Shown: positions 24,654 to 34,452, counted from the stretch's first letter. The stretch is DNA of 64,000 nt from Micavibrio aeruginosavorus (GCA_016432265.1 CP066681.1:186001-250000), one strand, 5' to 3'. Notes: generated by a model from the letters alone, not told the origin. A program made the numbers and translations.

Positions 24654-26357
24654 GTGGACACAGCCGTGAGCGACGACCCATTCGCCAATAATGAGCCCCT
24701 GACCATCGAGAACCCGGAAACGTTCGATGGCCCTGAACCTGTACCCGACGAATTGCTTGAAAAAGCAGTAAAAAAAGTTCAAGCCGTTGTGAGGGGCAAC
24801 GGCATGCGGGGCCTGCAAGTCGCATTGGCCGACTTTGAGGGTGAAATCCTGAAATTCGAGGCCTACGAAGTCTATAAAATGGATCCGCAAACTGCGGAGA
24901 AGCGCGTCAACGGTAAGCAGAACGGCGAAGTCGTGGGCTCTGCTGGCGATATGAAAACCAAAATGAATGCCTTGCTGGAAAAGATCACAGAAAACCCAGA
25001 CGTAAAGAAGAATGTGATCGAGCTTATGAAGAAGCGCCCCGATCTCGGGTTTGCGCTTGAGAACCAGACGATCTCGCTGGACAGATTCAATAAGACCTAT
25101 GTCGTGCACGAATTATGCACGTCCTGCTCTGGCGCCAGGATGCTCGCCTGTGGTGTATGCCACGGCGATGGGCGCGCCGTCTGCTACCGCTGTAAGGGCG
25201 CCATGCTGATCGAATGCCCGTTGTGTCAGGGGCACCGCACCATATCCGCCGGCGGCGGACGGAAAACCTGCACAAAATGCAACGGCAAGGGCCGCGCGCC
25301 CTGTCCGATATGCCGCGGGCGGGGCGTAACGCCTTGCAAAAACTGCAAGGGCACCGGCAAGCTGCCTTGCCAGCCCTGCGGCACAACAGGCTGGCACAGC
25401 CTGATCGGCTCACTAGTCGTCAAAGCTAAATGCCGCTTCTGGTACGACAAAGAAGCCCTCGTCGCTGCGGAAGGAGCCCCGGAAATCCCTCCACTCATAG
25501 ACCAGCTCGGTGCCGAAATGGTCACAGACCGGCACGCCGACATCTCCCTGATCGAAGACGAAGCCCGCTTAAAGGAGCTGGATCGTGAGGTGAAGGGCGA
25601 TGAATTCAAAATCCCTTATAAGGTGCGGCTGCCTTGGGGCAATATTAGTTTCCGCCTTAAGGATCGAATCATAAAAGGCAAGCTGTTCGGCCTGCACCCT
25701 GAGTTGGTGCATATGGATCCGTTTCTGGAGGAACCGCTTTTCCCTGGCCTGCGCCTGCTCGACGAAGCCGCGCGCGCACCGGGCGACGCCGCCGCCAAAA
25801 TCAAGGAAGCAGCCCCTTACCGGGCCGTCGGCGAAGCCGTCGTACTGGCCGCGCGCCTAAATCCAAGCCGGGCCTACGAAGCCTTTGCCAAACGTTATCC
25901 TTTCGGCCTCAAAATCGAAACCATGCAAAAAATGCTTATCAGCGCAGAGACTGCTTTAAAAAATGTTACCAAAAAACCCCGCCGCATAGGGCTGGCGATG
26001 GGAATGGCGCTTAACGCGCTTGTGTTCACGGCTTTTTATGCCCTCCCCATTCGCCCCCGGATTTATAATTATATTCCTGACCTGCTTGTCCAGGCCCTGA
26101 TGGAGGTATTTTTGCTGCTGCTTTGCATGGGGCTATCCTGGCTGATTATCCAGTCAACCGCGGCCTCAGCCCTGCATCAGGCGTTGGCTCACTTGCTGCC
26201 TCCCGAGAAACGCAAAGGTCTTGTGCCGCGCCCGGGAAGGGCGGGGTGGGTTGGCATCGGGCTGACCCTTATCTTGTGGCTGACAATGATCCCGGTAACA
26301 TACAAAGGCAGCCAGGCGGCCCCCGCCTGGTTCGATTTTTTGCTTTCTTTCCTTTGA
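24654..26357 (+). CDS. Membrane protein with eight regularly spaced CxxC motifs
   Basis: A 567-residue protein that I do not recognise as a named family. Residues 1-150 are acidic and helical. Residues 155-242 hold eight CxxC pairs starting at 155, 166, 177, 188 and, after a gap, 206, 217, 228, 239: two blocks of four with an exact 11-residue period, several followed by G-x-G as in the DnaJ cysteine-rich domain (CHGDG, CNGKG, CRGRG, CKGTG). No J domain is present. Residues 250-440 are a soluble domain without recognisable motifs. Three hydrophobic segments near 455-475, 485-510 and 535-555 anchor the C-terminus. It probably binds several zinc ions. The start is uncertain (GTG 24654 or GTG 24666); no clear ribosome site is seen. 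Confidence 0.85.
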   Translation: MDTAVSDDPFANNEPLTIENPETFDGPEPVPDELLEKAVKKVQAVVRGNGMRGLQVALADFEGEILKFEAYEVYKMDPQTAEKRVNGKQNGEVVGSAGDMKTKMNALLEKITENPDVKKNVIELMKKRPDLGFALENQTISLDRFNKTYVVHELCTSCSGARMLACGVCHGDGRAVCYRCKGAMLIECPLCQGHRTISAGGGRKTCTKCNGKGRAPCPICRGRGVTPCKNCKGTGKLPCQPCGTTGWHSLIGSLVVKAKCRFWYDKEALVAAEGAPEIPPLIDQLGAEMVTDRHADISLIEDEARLKELDREVKGDEFKIPYKVRLPWGNISFRLKDRIIKGKLFGLHPELVHMDPFLEEPLFPGLRLLDEAARAPGDAAAKIKEAAPYRAVGEAVVLAARLNPSRAYEAFAKRYPFGLKIETMQKMLISAETALKNVTKKPRRIGLAMGMALNALVFTAFYALPIRPRIYNYIPDLLVQALMEVFLLLLCMGLSWLIIQSTAASALHQALAHLLPPEKRKGLVPRPGRAGWVGIGLTLILWLTMIPVTYKGSQAAPAWFDFLLSFL

Positions 26358-26572
26358 GGCTGAAAAAGAAGATGTCCAGCCACAAGCTACGCTAATAAAT
26401 ATACGTAGAATCAATATGATACCGCTCACCAAGAAGACATAACCCTCCCCCTTTAAGCCGTAGGAATGAAAAAGGGTAACTCAAACTATACTTTGGTCTA
26501 GGAAATTAACTTCCCTAAAAAAGCCGCTCTGGTATCATACAATCGTGAGCAATAATAATACGGCATGCTATC
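26358..26572. other. Intergenic region upstream of the RCC1 genes
   Basis: An AT-rich 215-base gap without an ORF. It should hold the promoter of the RCC1 pair; TACAAT (26538-26543) could be a -10 box but no matching -35 is visible. Confidence 0.35.
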
Positions 26573-28183
26573 ATGCGCAGGTTCGCCATTGGGCTTTTTG
26601 TGGGCCTAACATTTCTTCTCTCCGCTCTCGCACTTCACTCTGCGCAAGCTCAGGAAACGGTGCCCGGTGATCCGTGCAGCAACGCCAATCAAGTGCGCCA
26701 GGTCGGTGGGCCGGAAAGCGCGACAGCGGGCTATACGCTTGTCTGCAACGGGTCAACCTGGGTCGCGCTCAAGGAATGGACCCCCGCGACAGGGCAATCC
26801 TTGTTTCAGATCGGTGACGATAACGGAGGCTGTACTACAGATAAAAACGGGCGTATCCGCTTCGACAGCAACGACGATCCCCCTTGGCAGTTTTGTGACG
26901 GGTTAGCGTGGCACCCTTTTAAGCAACCCCGGTGTCAGGATGATGGTGCCGGGGCTTGTTTCATAGACGCGCAACGCATGGACAGTGATCCCGATTTCAT
27001 TCCCGAGAACATTATCGCGGGGACAAGCATACTGGATGTCATCGGTACGCTGGTGGAGGGTATGGATACAGCAATTATAAACGCCGGTTACTTCGCTGCC
27101 TGTGCCGTCGATGCTGCAGGCGCGGCCAGATGCTGGGGGTATGGAGCCCTCGGCCAGCTTGGCAACGGGAGTTACAACACGCCTTCGGGCCTCGTCTTCG
27201 TCAGTGCAGGCGGCCTTTCGGGAACGACATGGACAAACATCGCCGTCGGGCGAACCAATAGCTGCGGCTTGCGGGATGATGGAACGGCGTGGTGCTGGGG
27301 GCAGGGCACCTATGGCGCCAATGGCAACAGCAGCACCAGCAATCAGAACACCCCCGTCTCTGTCAATGCGACAGCCACCAGCGGAACCTCATGGATCGAT
27401 ATAGATGCCGGCGGTTTTCACGTCTGCGGTGTCCGTGACGATGGAACGGGATGGTGCTGGGGGAACGATGGAAACGGCGGTCTCGGTAACGGTGCTACGG
27501 CCGGAAACTTGAGCGCACCCAGCCCGATTACCCTGACAGGCGTCAGCGGCACCGCATGGACCAAAATCCGCAACGGTTACAGCAATAGCTGCGGCTTACG
27601 GGACGACGGGACGGCGTGGTGCTGGGGCTACAACTATTACGGCGCTCTGGGGAACGGGAATACGACGCAGCAAACTGCTCCCGTCGCGGTATCGACAGGC
27701 GGCGTCAGTGGCACGGCCTGGACAGACGTTTCAGTGAGCATCGGTTACCACGCTTGTGGTGTCCGTAACGACGGAACGGCGTGGTGCTGGGGATATGGCG
27801 AGGACGGTGAAATGGGCGACGGCACCTATACGGTCACAAACTCAACGCCCCGTCAAGTCAGCACCACTGGCGTCAGCGGCACGGCCTGGACACAAGTGGC
27901 AACGACAGAATGGTCAAACTGCGGCTTACGGGACGACGGGACAGCATGGTGCTGGGGCTACAACACGTACGGTCAACTGGGCAACAACAGCATCCTTAGT
28001 ACGAATACGCCGGTCATGATCGACGATTCCGACACAACGGGAACCGCATGGACAAATATATCCGGCGGCGGAAATTATGCCTGCGGCTTGCGGGATGATG
28101 GAACGGCGTGGTGCTGGGGGGATCCTACATATGGAACTCTGGCCGGTCTTGATTTCGGCGCAATAAGGCCGGTGGCGGAATAG
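26573..28183 (+). CDS. Secreted RCC1-repeat beta-propeller protein A
   Basis: A 536-residue protein with a signal peptide (FLLSALALHSAQA). Residues 25-125 form an N-terminal module with paired cysteines (GDPC, LVCNGSTW, the second CDGLAWHPF) that is also found at the start of RCC1 protein B. From about residue 165, seven RCC1-type repeats follow, most of the form CGLRDDGTAWCWGYxxxGxLGNG, enough for a complete seven-bladed propeller. Each blade carries two cysteines about ten residues apart, probably a disulphide since the protein is exported. RCC1 propellers bind partners; no enzyme activity is implied. The DNA also shows the repeats, so recombination between blades is possible. No strong ribosome site is seen. 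Confidence 0.87.
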   Translation: MRRFAIGLFVGLTFLLSALALHSAQAQETVPGDPCSNANQVRQVGGPESATAGYTLVCNGSTWVALKEWTPATGQSLFQIGDDNGGCTTDKNGRIRFDSNDDPPWQFCDGLAWHPFKQPRCQDDGAGACFIDAQRMDSDPDFIPENIIAGTSILDVIGTLVEGMDTAIINAGYFAACAVDAAGAARCWGYGALGQLGNGSYNTPSGLVFVSAGGLSGTTWTNIAVGRTNSCGLRDDGTAWCWGQGTYGANGNSSTSNQNTPVSVNATATSGTSWIDIDAGGFHVCGVRDDGTGWCWGNDGNGGLGNGATAGNLSAPSPITLTGVSGTAWTKIRNGYSNSCGLRDDGTAWCWGYNYYGALGNGNTTQQTAPVAVSTGGVSGTAWTDVSVSIGYHACGVRNDGTAWCWGYGEDGEMGDGTYTVTNSTPRQVSTTGVSGTAWTQVATTEWSNCGLRDDGTAWCWGYNTYGQLGNNSILSTNTPVMIDDSDTTGTAWTNISGGGNYACGLRDDGTAWCWGDPTYGTLAGLDFGAIRPVAE

Positions 28184-28191
28184 GGGTACAA

Positions 28192-29817
28192 GTGACTCGC
28201 GCGGGATATTTACAAAAAATATTTTTCATCGTGCTGCTCGGCATAAGTTTCACGGGGTCAGCGCATGCCGCCGATCCTTTACCAGGCGACCCCTGCACGA
28301 CCGCCAAGGCCGTTGCGGTTACGCACACATATATGCTGCTCTGCCTTTCCGGCACCTGGAACGTGATGGAAAGCTATGACATAAACGGCAAGACACTAAC
28401 GCGGATCGGGAACGACGCAGGCAGTTGCACGGCCGAAAAAAAGGGTCGGCTGCGTTTCAGCTCGTCTCTGGCAAACATATGGGAATATTGCAATAACGGC
28501 TCATGGCAGGCGTTTACCAACCCCCCTTGCGAAGACGATGGCACCGGCGAATGCCACCTCTCCGCCTCCAGATCCTTCTCCGATCCCGATTTTGTAGCTG
28601 CCAATATAAAGAGCGGTGTGAATATCATGGGCGTAACTGGTTCCAATACAGGCGATTATGGGCCGCCGGGTACGAGCTCATATGCAGCCCTGAAAGGAAA
28701 GGATCTCGCAACCGGCCCCTCGACCGCCTGCGCCATTTTATTGGATGACACAGCGACATGCTGGGGCAGCGGCGATGACGGCGAGTTGGGCGATGGCAGC
28801 GGCACTTCGTCGTTAACGCGTGTGCAGGTTGATTCCTCCGGCGTCTCCGGAACGAAATGGACAAAGATCGATGCCGGATACGATCACGTCTGCGGCCTCC
28901 GCGACGACGGTTCGATGTGGTGCTGGGGATATGGCGGCGACGGCGCTCTGGGCAACGGATCGGCATTAAGCGAGAACGCGCCCTCTCAAGTCGCCACCGG
29001 CGGCGTCTCCGGCGCAGCATGGACAGATCTGATGACCGGCGCCTTTCATACATGCGGCGCGCGAGACGATGGCTCGATGTGGTGCTGGGGATATGGCGGC
29101 AGAGGTCAACTCGGCCACGGCGCAAGCCCTAACCAGCAACTGACGCCGGTCGCCGTCAGCGCGGGCAGCATCACCGGAACCACATGGATCGGTGTTGACG
29201 CCGGCTGGCGGGCTTCCTGCGGTATTCGCGACAACGGCACCATATGGTGCTGGGGGTGGGGCTATAGCGGCATGCTAGGGGACGAGAACGGCGCCGACCA
29301 CAGCAGCAATGTGCCTGTCGTCACGATCGGGACAGGCGTCAGCGGCACAACATGGACAGATGTCACAACCAGCGACGACGCCCACACATGCGGCATTCGC
29401 GACAATGGCACCGCATGGTGCTGGGGATATGGATCGTGGGGACGCATCGGAGCAGGCAGCACCGCCAGCGCCATAACCCCGGCGCAAGTCCTGACAACCG
29501 GCGTCAGCGGCACCGCCTGGACAAAACTATCGGCGGGCAGCCGGCATACCTGCGGCATTCGTAATGACGGCACCATATGGTGCTGGGGATATGGGTCAAG
29601 CGGGCAGCTCGGCAACCAAAGTCCGAACGATACGCAAACCTCGCCTGTGAAGGCAAACGACACCGGCGTCAGTGGCACCACCTGGGTCAGCGTGGACGCG
29701 GGAAGTTATTATGTATGCGGTATCCGGGACGATTCAACCATATGGTGCTGGGGAGATCCGGGAAGCGGGGTTCTTGGACGACCGACATTCAGCAAGCCGG
29801 TCATTGTTCCGCAGTAA
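28192..29817 (+). CDS. Secreted RCC1-repeat beta-propeller protein B
   Basis: A 541-residue paralog of the preceding protein, starting at GTG 28192 behind AGGGG, 8 bases after the upstream stop codon. It has a signal peptide (FFIVLLGISFTGSAHA), the same N-terminal module (GDPCTTAKAVAVTHTYMLLCLSGTWNV, IWEYCNNGSWQAF), then seven RCC1 repeats such as CGIRDNGTAWCWGYGSWGRIGAG with the same pair of cysteines per blade. The consensus differs slightly from protein A (IRDNG versus LRDDG), so repeats have homogenised within each gene. The two are co-transcribed and perhaps form a pair at the cell surface or in the periplasm. Confidence 0.87.
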   Translation: MTRAGYLQKIFFIVLLGISFTGSAHAADPLPGDPCTTAKAVAVTHTYMLLCLSGTWNVMESYDINGKTLTRIGNDAGSCTAEKKGRLRFSSSLANIWEYCNNGSWQAFTNPPCEDDGTGECHLSASRSFSDPDFVAANIKSGVNIMGVTGSNTGDYGPPGTSSYAALKGKDLATGPSTACAILLDDTATCWGSGDDGELGDGSGTSSLTRVQVDSSGVSGTKWTKIDAGYDHVCGLRDDGSMWCWGYGGDGALGNGSALSENAPSQVATGGVSGAAWTDLMTGAFHTCGARDDGSMWCWGYGGRGQLGHGASPNQQLTPVAVSAGSITGTTWIGVDAGWRASCGIRDNGTIWCWGWGYSGMLGDENGADHSSNVPVVTIGTGVSGTTWTDVTTSDDAHTCGIRDNGTAWCWGYGSWGRIGAGSTASAITPAQVLTTGVSGTAWTKLSAGSRHTCGIRNDGTIWCWGYGSSGQLGNQSPNDTQTSPVKANDTGVSGTTWVSVDAGSYYVCGIRDDSTIWCWGDPGSGVLGRPTFSKPVIVPQ

Positions 29818-29883
29818 GCAATAAGAAAGCCCTTCTCTACAACAGCAGCACTCCCCCCTCTTTATGCCTTCCGGAAAAGAGGC

Positions 29884-29928
29884 GCCGCCCGTTTTTTCAC
29901 CCTCAAAGGGGCGACAAGAACGGGCGGC
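29884..29928. other. Inverted repeat after the RCC1 genes
   Basis: A perfect 10-bp inverted repeat, GCCGCCCGTT and AACGGGCGGC, with a 25-base loop that itself contains CCCT-CAAA-GGGG. It may be a transcript end structure. The remainder of 29818-30063 shows no gene. Confidence 0.35.
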
Positions 29929-30063
29929 AGTTTCACAAGGGGCACAACAGATCGGACATTCAAGGAATCAGGGCAAGATCGGGCTGCAGAGCGCAACGCC
30001 GGGAACTCTTGTCCGGCAAAATCAATTGGTTTTCACGACTGTCTGGCACAACTCCTTTCCAAC

Positions 30064-30561
30064 TCAGTCAATCAAAGCCTGTAATGTGCGCTGGTTGCGA
30101 CAAGCGCGGTAGTCGGCAATCGCCCGCGCTGGCGATTGTACCTGATGCGGCTCCCAGACATGAAAGGCAGCGACAGGACGGGCATGACTCCGGGCGCCTG
30201 CGCGTTCTTGCGGGCCAAGAGCAAACCTGACACCCAAGACCAGCCCCACAGCCATTGCCGATCCCGAAGCCTCACGGTAGCGGCGATCAGCGGCCATGAA
30301 CGATTCTTGCTCACGCAGTGGCTTCAAGAGATACAGGCAAGGATCGCTGATGGAAGGGTCGAGACGCATCGCAGCCGCAGCAACCACGCCGCCATGACTG
30401 TAAGACTCCGTCTCTGAAGTGATCTCGAATGGCCACGCCGACTCAGGCCAGGCTAAAGAAAATGCCATCAGGAAAACGTATATCGCGGCTGCTAATTTCG
30501 CAGGCGCAAGCCTTTTTACTGACGTACGCACAAGTACGCCTGCGTTTTTTCGCGCATACAT
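30064..30561 (-). CDS. Hypothetical exported or membrane-anchored protein
   Basis: About 165 residues from ATG 30561; no good ribosome site. It has one N-terminal hydrophobic segment (LAAAIYVFLMAFSLAWPESAWPF), likely a signal peptide or anchor. The rest includes SETESYSHGGVVAAAAMRLD, DPCLYLLKPLREQE, a second mildly hydrophobic stretch AMAVGLVLGVRFALGP, and a C-terminal ARAIADYRACRNQRTLQALID helix. The family is unrecognised. It lies downstream of the large modular protein on the same strand. Confidence 0.5.
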   Translation of the reverse strand: MYARKNAGVLVRTSVKRLAPAKLAAAIYVFLMAFSLAWPESAWPFEITSETESYSHGGVVAAAAMRLDPSISDPCLYLLKPLREQESFMAADRRYREASGSAMAVGLVLGVRFALGPQERAGARSHARPVAAFHVWEPHQVQSPARAIADYRACRNQRTLQALID

Positions 30562-30798
30562 GATAATAATACCCACCCATCAAATTGAATACGAATGCCG
30601 GGCAAGCCCTTCCGGATGTTTTTCCACCCTTTCTCGCCGGCACTCACGGCTGGTGCGGATCCACCCCCGCCAGCACGATAACCTATATACCAGTGTATGG
30701 CAGGAATTATATTATGGCAAATTCTTTCGTTTCGAAATTAATGCATAACTATCTAAAATTATTGGAAAATTTTATGAGCGGTCACTTCTCTCCAGCGA

Positions 30799-33700
30799 TT
30801 ATTGCTCAATGCAGTAAAGACTGCGCACTATGTCGCAGGTAGAGCTTTGCGATGAATCCACCCATGAACCGCTGGAGCCGCTTGAACCAAGGCGCGTGGC
30901 ATAACTGTTGCTGTTCGAACTCGTTGTCCAGTCCAGGCAAGTCTGCGTACCGATCAGGCGGCCATTGCCGCCTGTAGCCGTCCAGACAAAATTATTCACA
31001 ATCGTATTGGTCTGCGAGCGATTGATCGGGGCCGAAACAGAGCCGTCCCACAAGTCAGCCCAGCTCGCGGCTACGACATCGCCATTCATGTTCGTCAGCG
31101 TGCCCCAGTTCAGGGGCGCGCGGTTGATAGCATAACCATCGGCGCCTGAGTCGCTCATCAGCGCGACCCAGCCCGTCCCCAGGCCGGCTGCGTTCGCTAA
31201 AGACGAACAGGTAGAATCGGCACCACCCAGCCCGGCACGGTTGCCGTTATAAGTTGTCGCCGTCACAAAAATTCGCTTGGTATTCCCGGTATTGCCCGCC
31301 CCCACATACCAATATGTCGTATAGGTGCCCACCGTGACCGTCACCTTATTCCTCTGGTTGGCAGTTGCCGGCGCATCGGCGCGAACCGTCAGAGTATCCC
31401 CCCGGCTAATCGTGCCTCCCGCACTCGTCCATGCCCCGCTATTGATGCGGTATTCCGGATTGCCGCTTCCACTCACATTCACCGACACGGGAACCCCTAT
31501 GCCATCAATGTTCACCGTAGACGATACGACATCGGCAGTGGACGGGGCTCCCTGCGCCGTCATCGGGTGGAAATAGAATGCATTCGGCAGCTCATCGTCG
31601 GCGTTGCTCCCGCTTTCCACGCAGTAGGCGTTTCCGCTTACATAGCAGTTTACAACAGACGCCCCTGCTATCCAAAAAGACGATGCGGAGCCCGACGCCC
31701 CGGTCGTCGACCAATATGTCGACGAAGTCGTTGTCCAACCCAGACAATCGTTCCCGGAGTGGCGGCCATTGGCCAATGTGGCCGTCCTGATATAGGCGGA
31801 GATAGGCTGGTAGTTCTCATCATACCCTACCCCAAACCCCAAAGACCCATCCCATAAGTCTTCCCAGCTATTCGCAACGATATCGCCATTCAGGTTCTTA
31901 AGCGTGCCCCAGTTTGCGTTCATCTTGTTGACGGCATACCCATCCGGCACGTTCTCGCTGGCCAGCGCCGCCCAGTTACTGCCCAATCCGGCGGCAGCGG
32001 CTGTGGCGGCGCAACGCCCATCCATCGTCGTTATGTTATTGCTTCCGTACCAATCCACCGCCGATCTAACGAAAATGCGTCTGGTCAGGCCTGTATCGCC
32101 CGCCCCCACATACCAATATGTCGTATAGGTGCCTGCTGTGATCGTTACCTTGTTGCGCGCGCCGTTGCTGGCCGGCGCATCGGCGCGAATCGTCAACGTA
32201 TCGCCGTTGTTCAACGTGCCAGAAGTCGATGTCCAAGATCCGGCATTAATCCTGTACTCCGGGTTGCCGCTTCCGCTCACGCTCACGCCTGCCGCCGCAT
32301 TGATGCCGGAAATCACCACACTGGCCGCAGTTACATCGACTGTGCTGGCTGCCGCCTGTGCTGTCATCGGGTTGTAACTGAAGGGGTCGGGGGTAGTATC
32401 GCCCGGGCCCGGCACCTGCTCAAAGCAATAAAGACGGGCCGAATTGTTACAAGCCGTTCCAGTATTTGCAATCCAGGAGCCATTGGTTCCGGTCAGCAAT
32501 CCCGTGGTTCCGGTCGTGGTGCTGACAGTGCTTAACCAGTTTGAGCAATCTCTGCTGCTCGTCGCCGGAACCCCCGTGGTGGACGTACCCGTATAAACCG
32601 CCGTCGTCGTGGACACCAGAACGCCATTCTCGTCGTAATTGACAGGGTTGGCAATCGATCCGTCCCACAGGTCACCCCAGCTTGTGGCAACCGTCTGACC
32701 GTTCATATTGACAATCGTATCCCAGTTGAAATCCATACGCAGCGCCGCCTGATTCGTTGCCGAGTTGAGCTCCGAGATCATAGCCTGCCACGTCCCGCCT
32801 AGCCCCGCAGCAGCCGCTTCCGACTGGCACCGCGCATCTCCTGAGTTCGCACCCCCAATCCCGCCAGAACTGGATTCGCTGACAAAAACCCGCCGCGTTC
32901 CCGTCTCATTCGGAACCCCCACCTTCCAGCGGGCCGTATTCTCGCCCAAGGCCACATCGACCGTATTGGCGTTACCGGCGCTGCCCGGCGCCGTCATTAC
33001 CACCTGGATCGTATCACCATAACCGGCAGTTCCACTGGTGACTTCCGCCCCACCGTTGATCTTGATCCGCGCACCCCCGCTGGTATCATTGGCAATCGCT
33101 ACGGAAATATCTGCGCTGACTCCCGAAATCGTCGCCAAATTTGAGGACACACGGTTGCCTGTCGTTGTCATCGCGGGGGTAAAAAAGACATTGTCCGGCT
33201 TCAAATCGTATTGCGCAGCGGGCAAGGCCTGAGTCTCGCGGCGCACGCAGCGGACGCGGTAAGAACTGCCCTTTGCGGCTGATACCGACGCTCCGCTTGG
33301 ATCCCGGGTATACGCATATGTCGAGTCGATCTGCGTAGAGCTCCAGTACGAAAATCCGCTCGCCCAGCCGCCTATCGCGCTGCGTGCGCCATACAAAACC
33401 AAAAGCTCGCTATCTGAAGGCAAGTACCAGTCGCTAAAACCTCCATAAGCCATGTTCCTGCAAAACTCGGCGGCCAGATGCGCGCCTGATCCCTCTTGAG
33501 CAACATACGCCATCAAGTTAACGTTGTTCTGTGGCCCGTTCAGAGAATCGTACGTCTTATCGCGCAACAAGCCGCTCGATCCCCAGACTTTGAAAGTGCT
33601 ATCGGTTCCGCCCGCGCACGTCGGGGTGGCTGAGTCAGTGCAACCTCCCGGAACGGCGACAAGGTTGTAGGCCGCACCGCATGCCGCGTAAACGCCGCCA

Positions 33701-34314
33701 CCGCCCGTCACGCCCGGCGCACAGCCAAATCCCTGGGCCACCCCCTTCAGCGGCGCCATCGGAATATTGTTTTGCGGGATCGTCAGAGTGCCAGAAAAAA
33801 GGGCGTTGGCCGTCGATTTAGGCCGTATAGTAATATCGCAAGTCTGCCCCTCGGCCAAGGCCACGCCTGTACAAGCATCGCTCATGATGTCGAATTGGTC
33901 TGCCGATTCAGTGAGATCAACCGTCAGGTTCGAACTGGTCGTGGTACCAAAATTCTTGACTGTGAAAGTCTCTGTCGCCCCATAGGCAGGGTTACCGGGG
34001 CCGATCACATCCATTGTGAAATTGCTACTCGGAATAATCCCGAGCAAAACGCTCGGCGGGTTGGCAACAAATCCGGCCCACCCCAGTCCGTTACAAAACT
34101 GGTGCAGCCCCGAAGCCGAGTTATAGCGCATCCCTCCTTCCTTGGAGTTGTCGCAAGCATCAGCGTCTTCGCCGATAATCACCGAGCCAGAACTAAAATC
34201 GGCGGCCAGACCCTGCGCCTTCGGTGCCGATACCGGCGACAAGGCAATCAGCAGCAACATGGTCGCTCCCGCCATCGACAATAGCTTTGAATTGTCCAGT
34301 CTTATCATTGACAT
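30799..34314 (-). CDS. Large secreted modular protein with DUF1566-like and DUF1554-like domains
   Basis: A 1171-residue exported protein. In order: signal peptide (to about 35); a module with CNGLGWAGF like that of the RCC1 proteins; an ASPM/SPD-2/Hydin-like beta domain (about 90-190, TFTVKNFGTTTSSNLTVDL); a DUF1566/Lcl-like domain (about 200-365: WYLPSDSELLVLY, FSYWSSTQ, RCVRRE); then three copies of an Ig-like strand block plus a DUF1554-like domain. Each copy reads RIFV, then DxxCxxxAAxAGLG, NxNGxxVAxSWxDLWDGS, a CxxW segment and a final Cys-rich strand (LYCFEQ, AYCVES, LYCIEQ). These modules occur in surface and secreted proteins of environmental bacteria, where the role is mostly unknown. 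Starts ATG 34314 and 34308 are both possible. Confidence 0.82.
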   Translation of the reverse strand: MSMIRLDNSKLLSMAGATMLLLIALSPVSAPKAQGLAADFSSGSVIIGEDADACDNSKEGGMRYNSASGLHQFCNGLGWAGFVANPPSVLLGIIPSSNFTMDVIGPGNPAYGATETFTVKNFGTTTSSNLTVDLTESADQFDIMSDACTGVALAEGQTCDITIRPKSTANALFSGTLTIPQNNIPMAPLKGVAQGFGCAPGVTGGGGVYAACGAAYNLVAVPGGCTDSATPTCAGGTDSTFKVWGSSGLLRDKTYDSLNGPQNNVNLMAYVAQEGSGAHLAAEFCRNMAYGGFSDWYLPSDSELLVLYGARSAIGGWASGFSYWSSTQIDSTYAYTRDPSGASVSAAKGSSYRVRCVRRETQALPAAQYDLKPDNVFFTPAMTTTGNRVSSNLATISGVSADISVAIANDTSGGARIKINGGAEVTSGTAGYGDTIQVVMTAPGSAGNANTVDVALGENTARWKVGVPNETGTRRVFVSESSSGGIGGANSGDARCQSEAAAAGLGGTWQAMISELNSATNQAALRMDFNWDTIVNMNGQTVATSWGDLWDGSIANPVNYDENGVLVSTTTAVYTGTSTTGVPATSSRDCSNWLSTVSTTTGTTGLLTGTNGSWIANTGTACNNSARLYCFEQVPGPGDTTPDPFSYNPMTAQAAASTVDVTAASVVISGINAAAGVSVSGSGNPEYRINAGSWTSTSGTLNNGDTLTIRADAPASNGARNKVTITAGTYTTYWYVGAGDTGLTRRIFVRSAVDWYGSNNITTMDGRCAATAAAAGLGSNWAALASENVPDGYAVNKMNANWGTLKNLNGDIVANSWEDLWDGSLGFGVGYDENYQPISAYIRTATLANGRHSGNDCLGWTTTSSTYWSTTGASGSASSFWIAGASVVNCYVSGNAYCVESGSNADDELPNAFYFHPMTAQGAPSTADVVSSTVNIDGIGVPVSVNVSGSGNPEYRINSGAWTSAGGTISRGDTLTVRADAPATANQRNKVTVTVGTYTTYWYVGAGNTGNTKRIFVTATTYNGNRAGLGGADSTCSSLANAAGLGTGWVALMSDSGADGYAINRAPLNWGTLTNMNGDVVAASWADLWDGSVSAPINRSQTNTIVNNFVWTATGGNGRLIGTQTCLDWTTSSNSNSYATRLGSSGSSGSWVDSSQSSTCDIVRSLYCIEQ

Positions 34315-34452
34315 GGAACTCCCACAGTAAAGGATAGCAGAAAAGTTTTTAGAGATTAATGAACAAAACCCCTGAATAACAGATGGGCGTTAAGGTTTCA
34401 TTTACGTTTCGGAAGGCGTTGGGGGAAGCCCCGGCGCGAGGGCCTACGAAAA

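Noticed and set aside
26573-29817. A eukaryotic-type RCC1 guanine exchange factor acquired by transfer
   Set aside because: The repeats match the widespread bacterial exported RCC1 family and both proteins have signal peptides; no evidence of a Ran-like partner.
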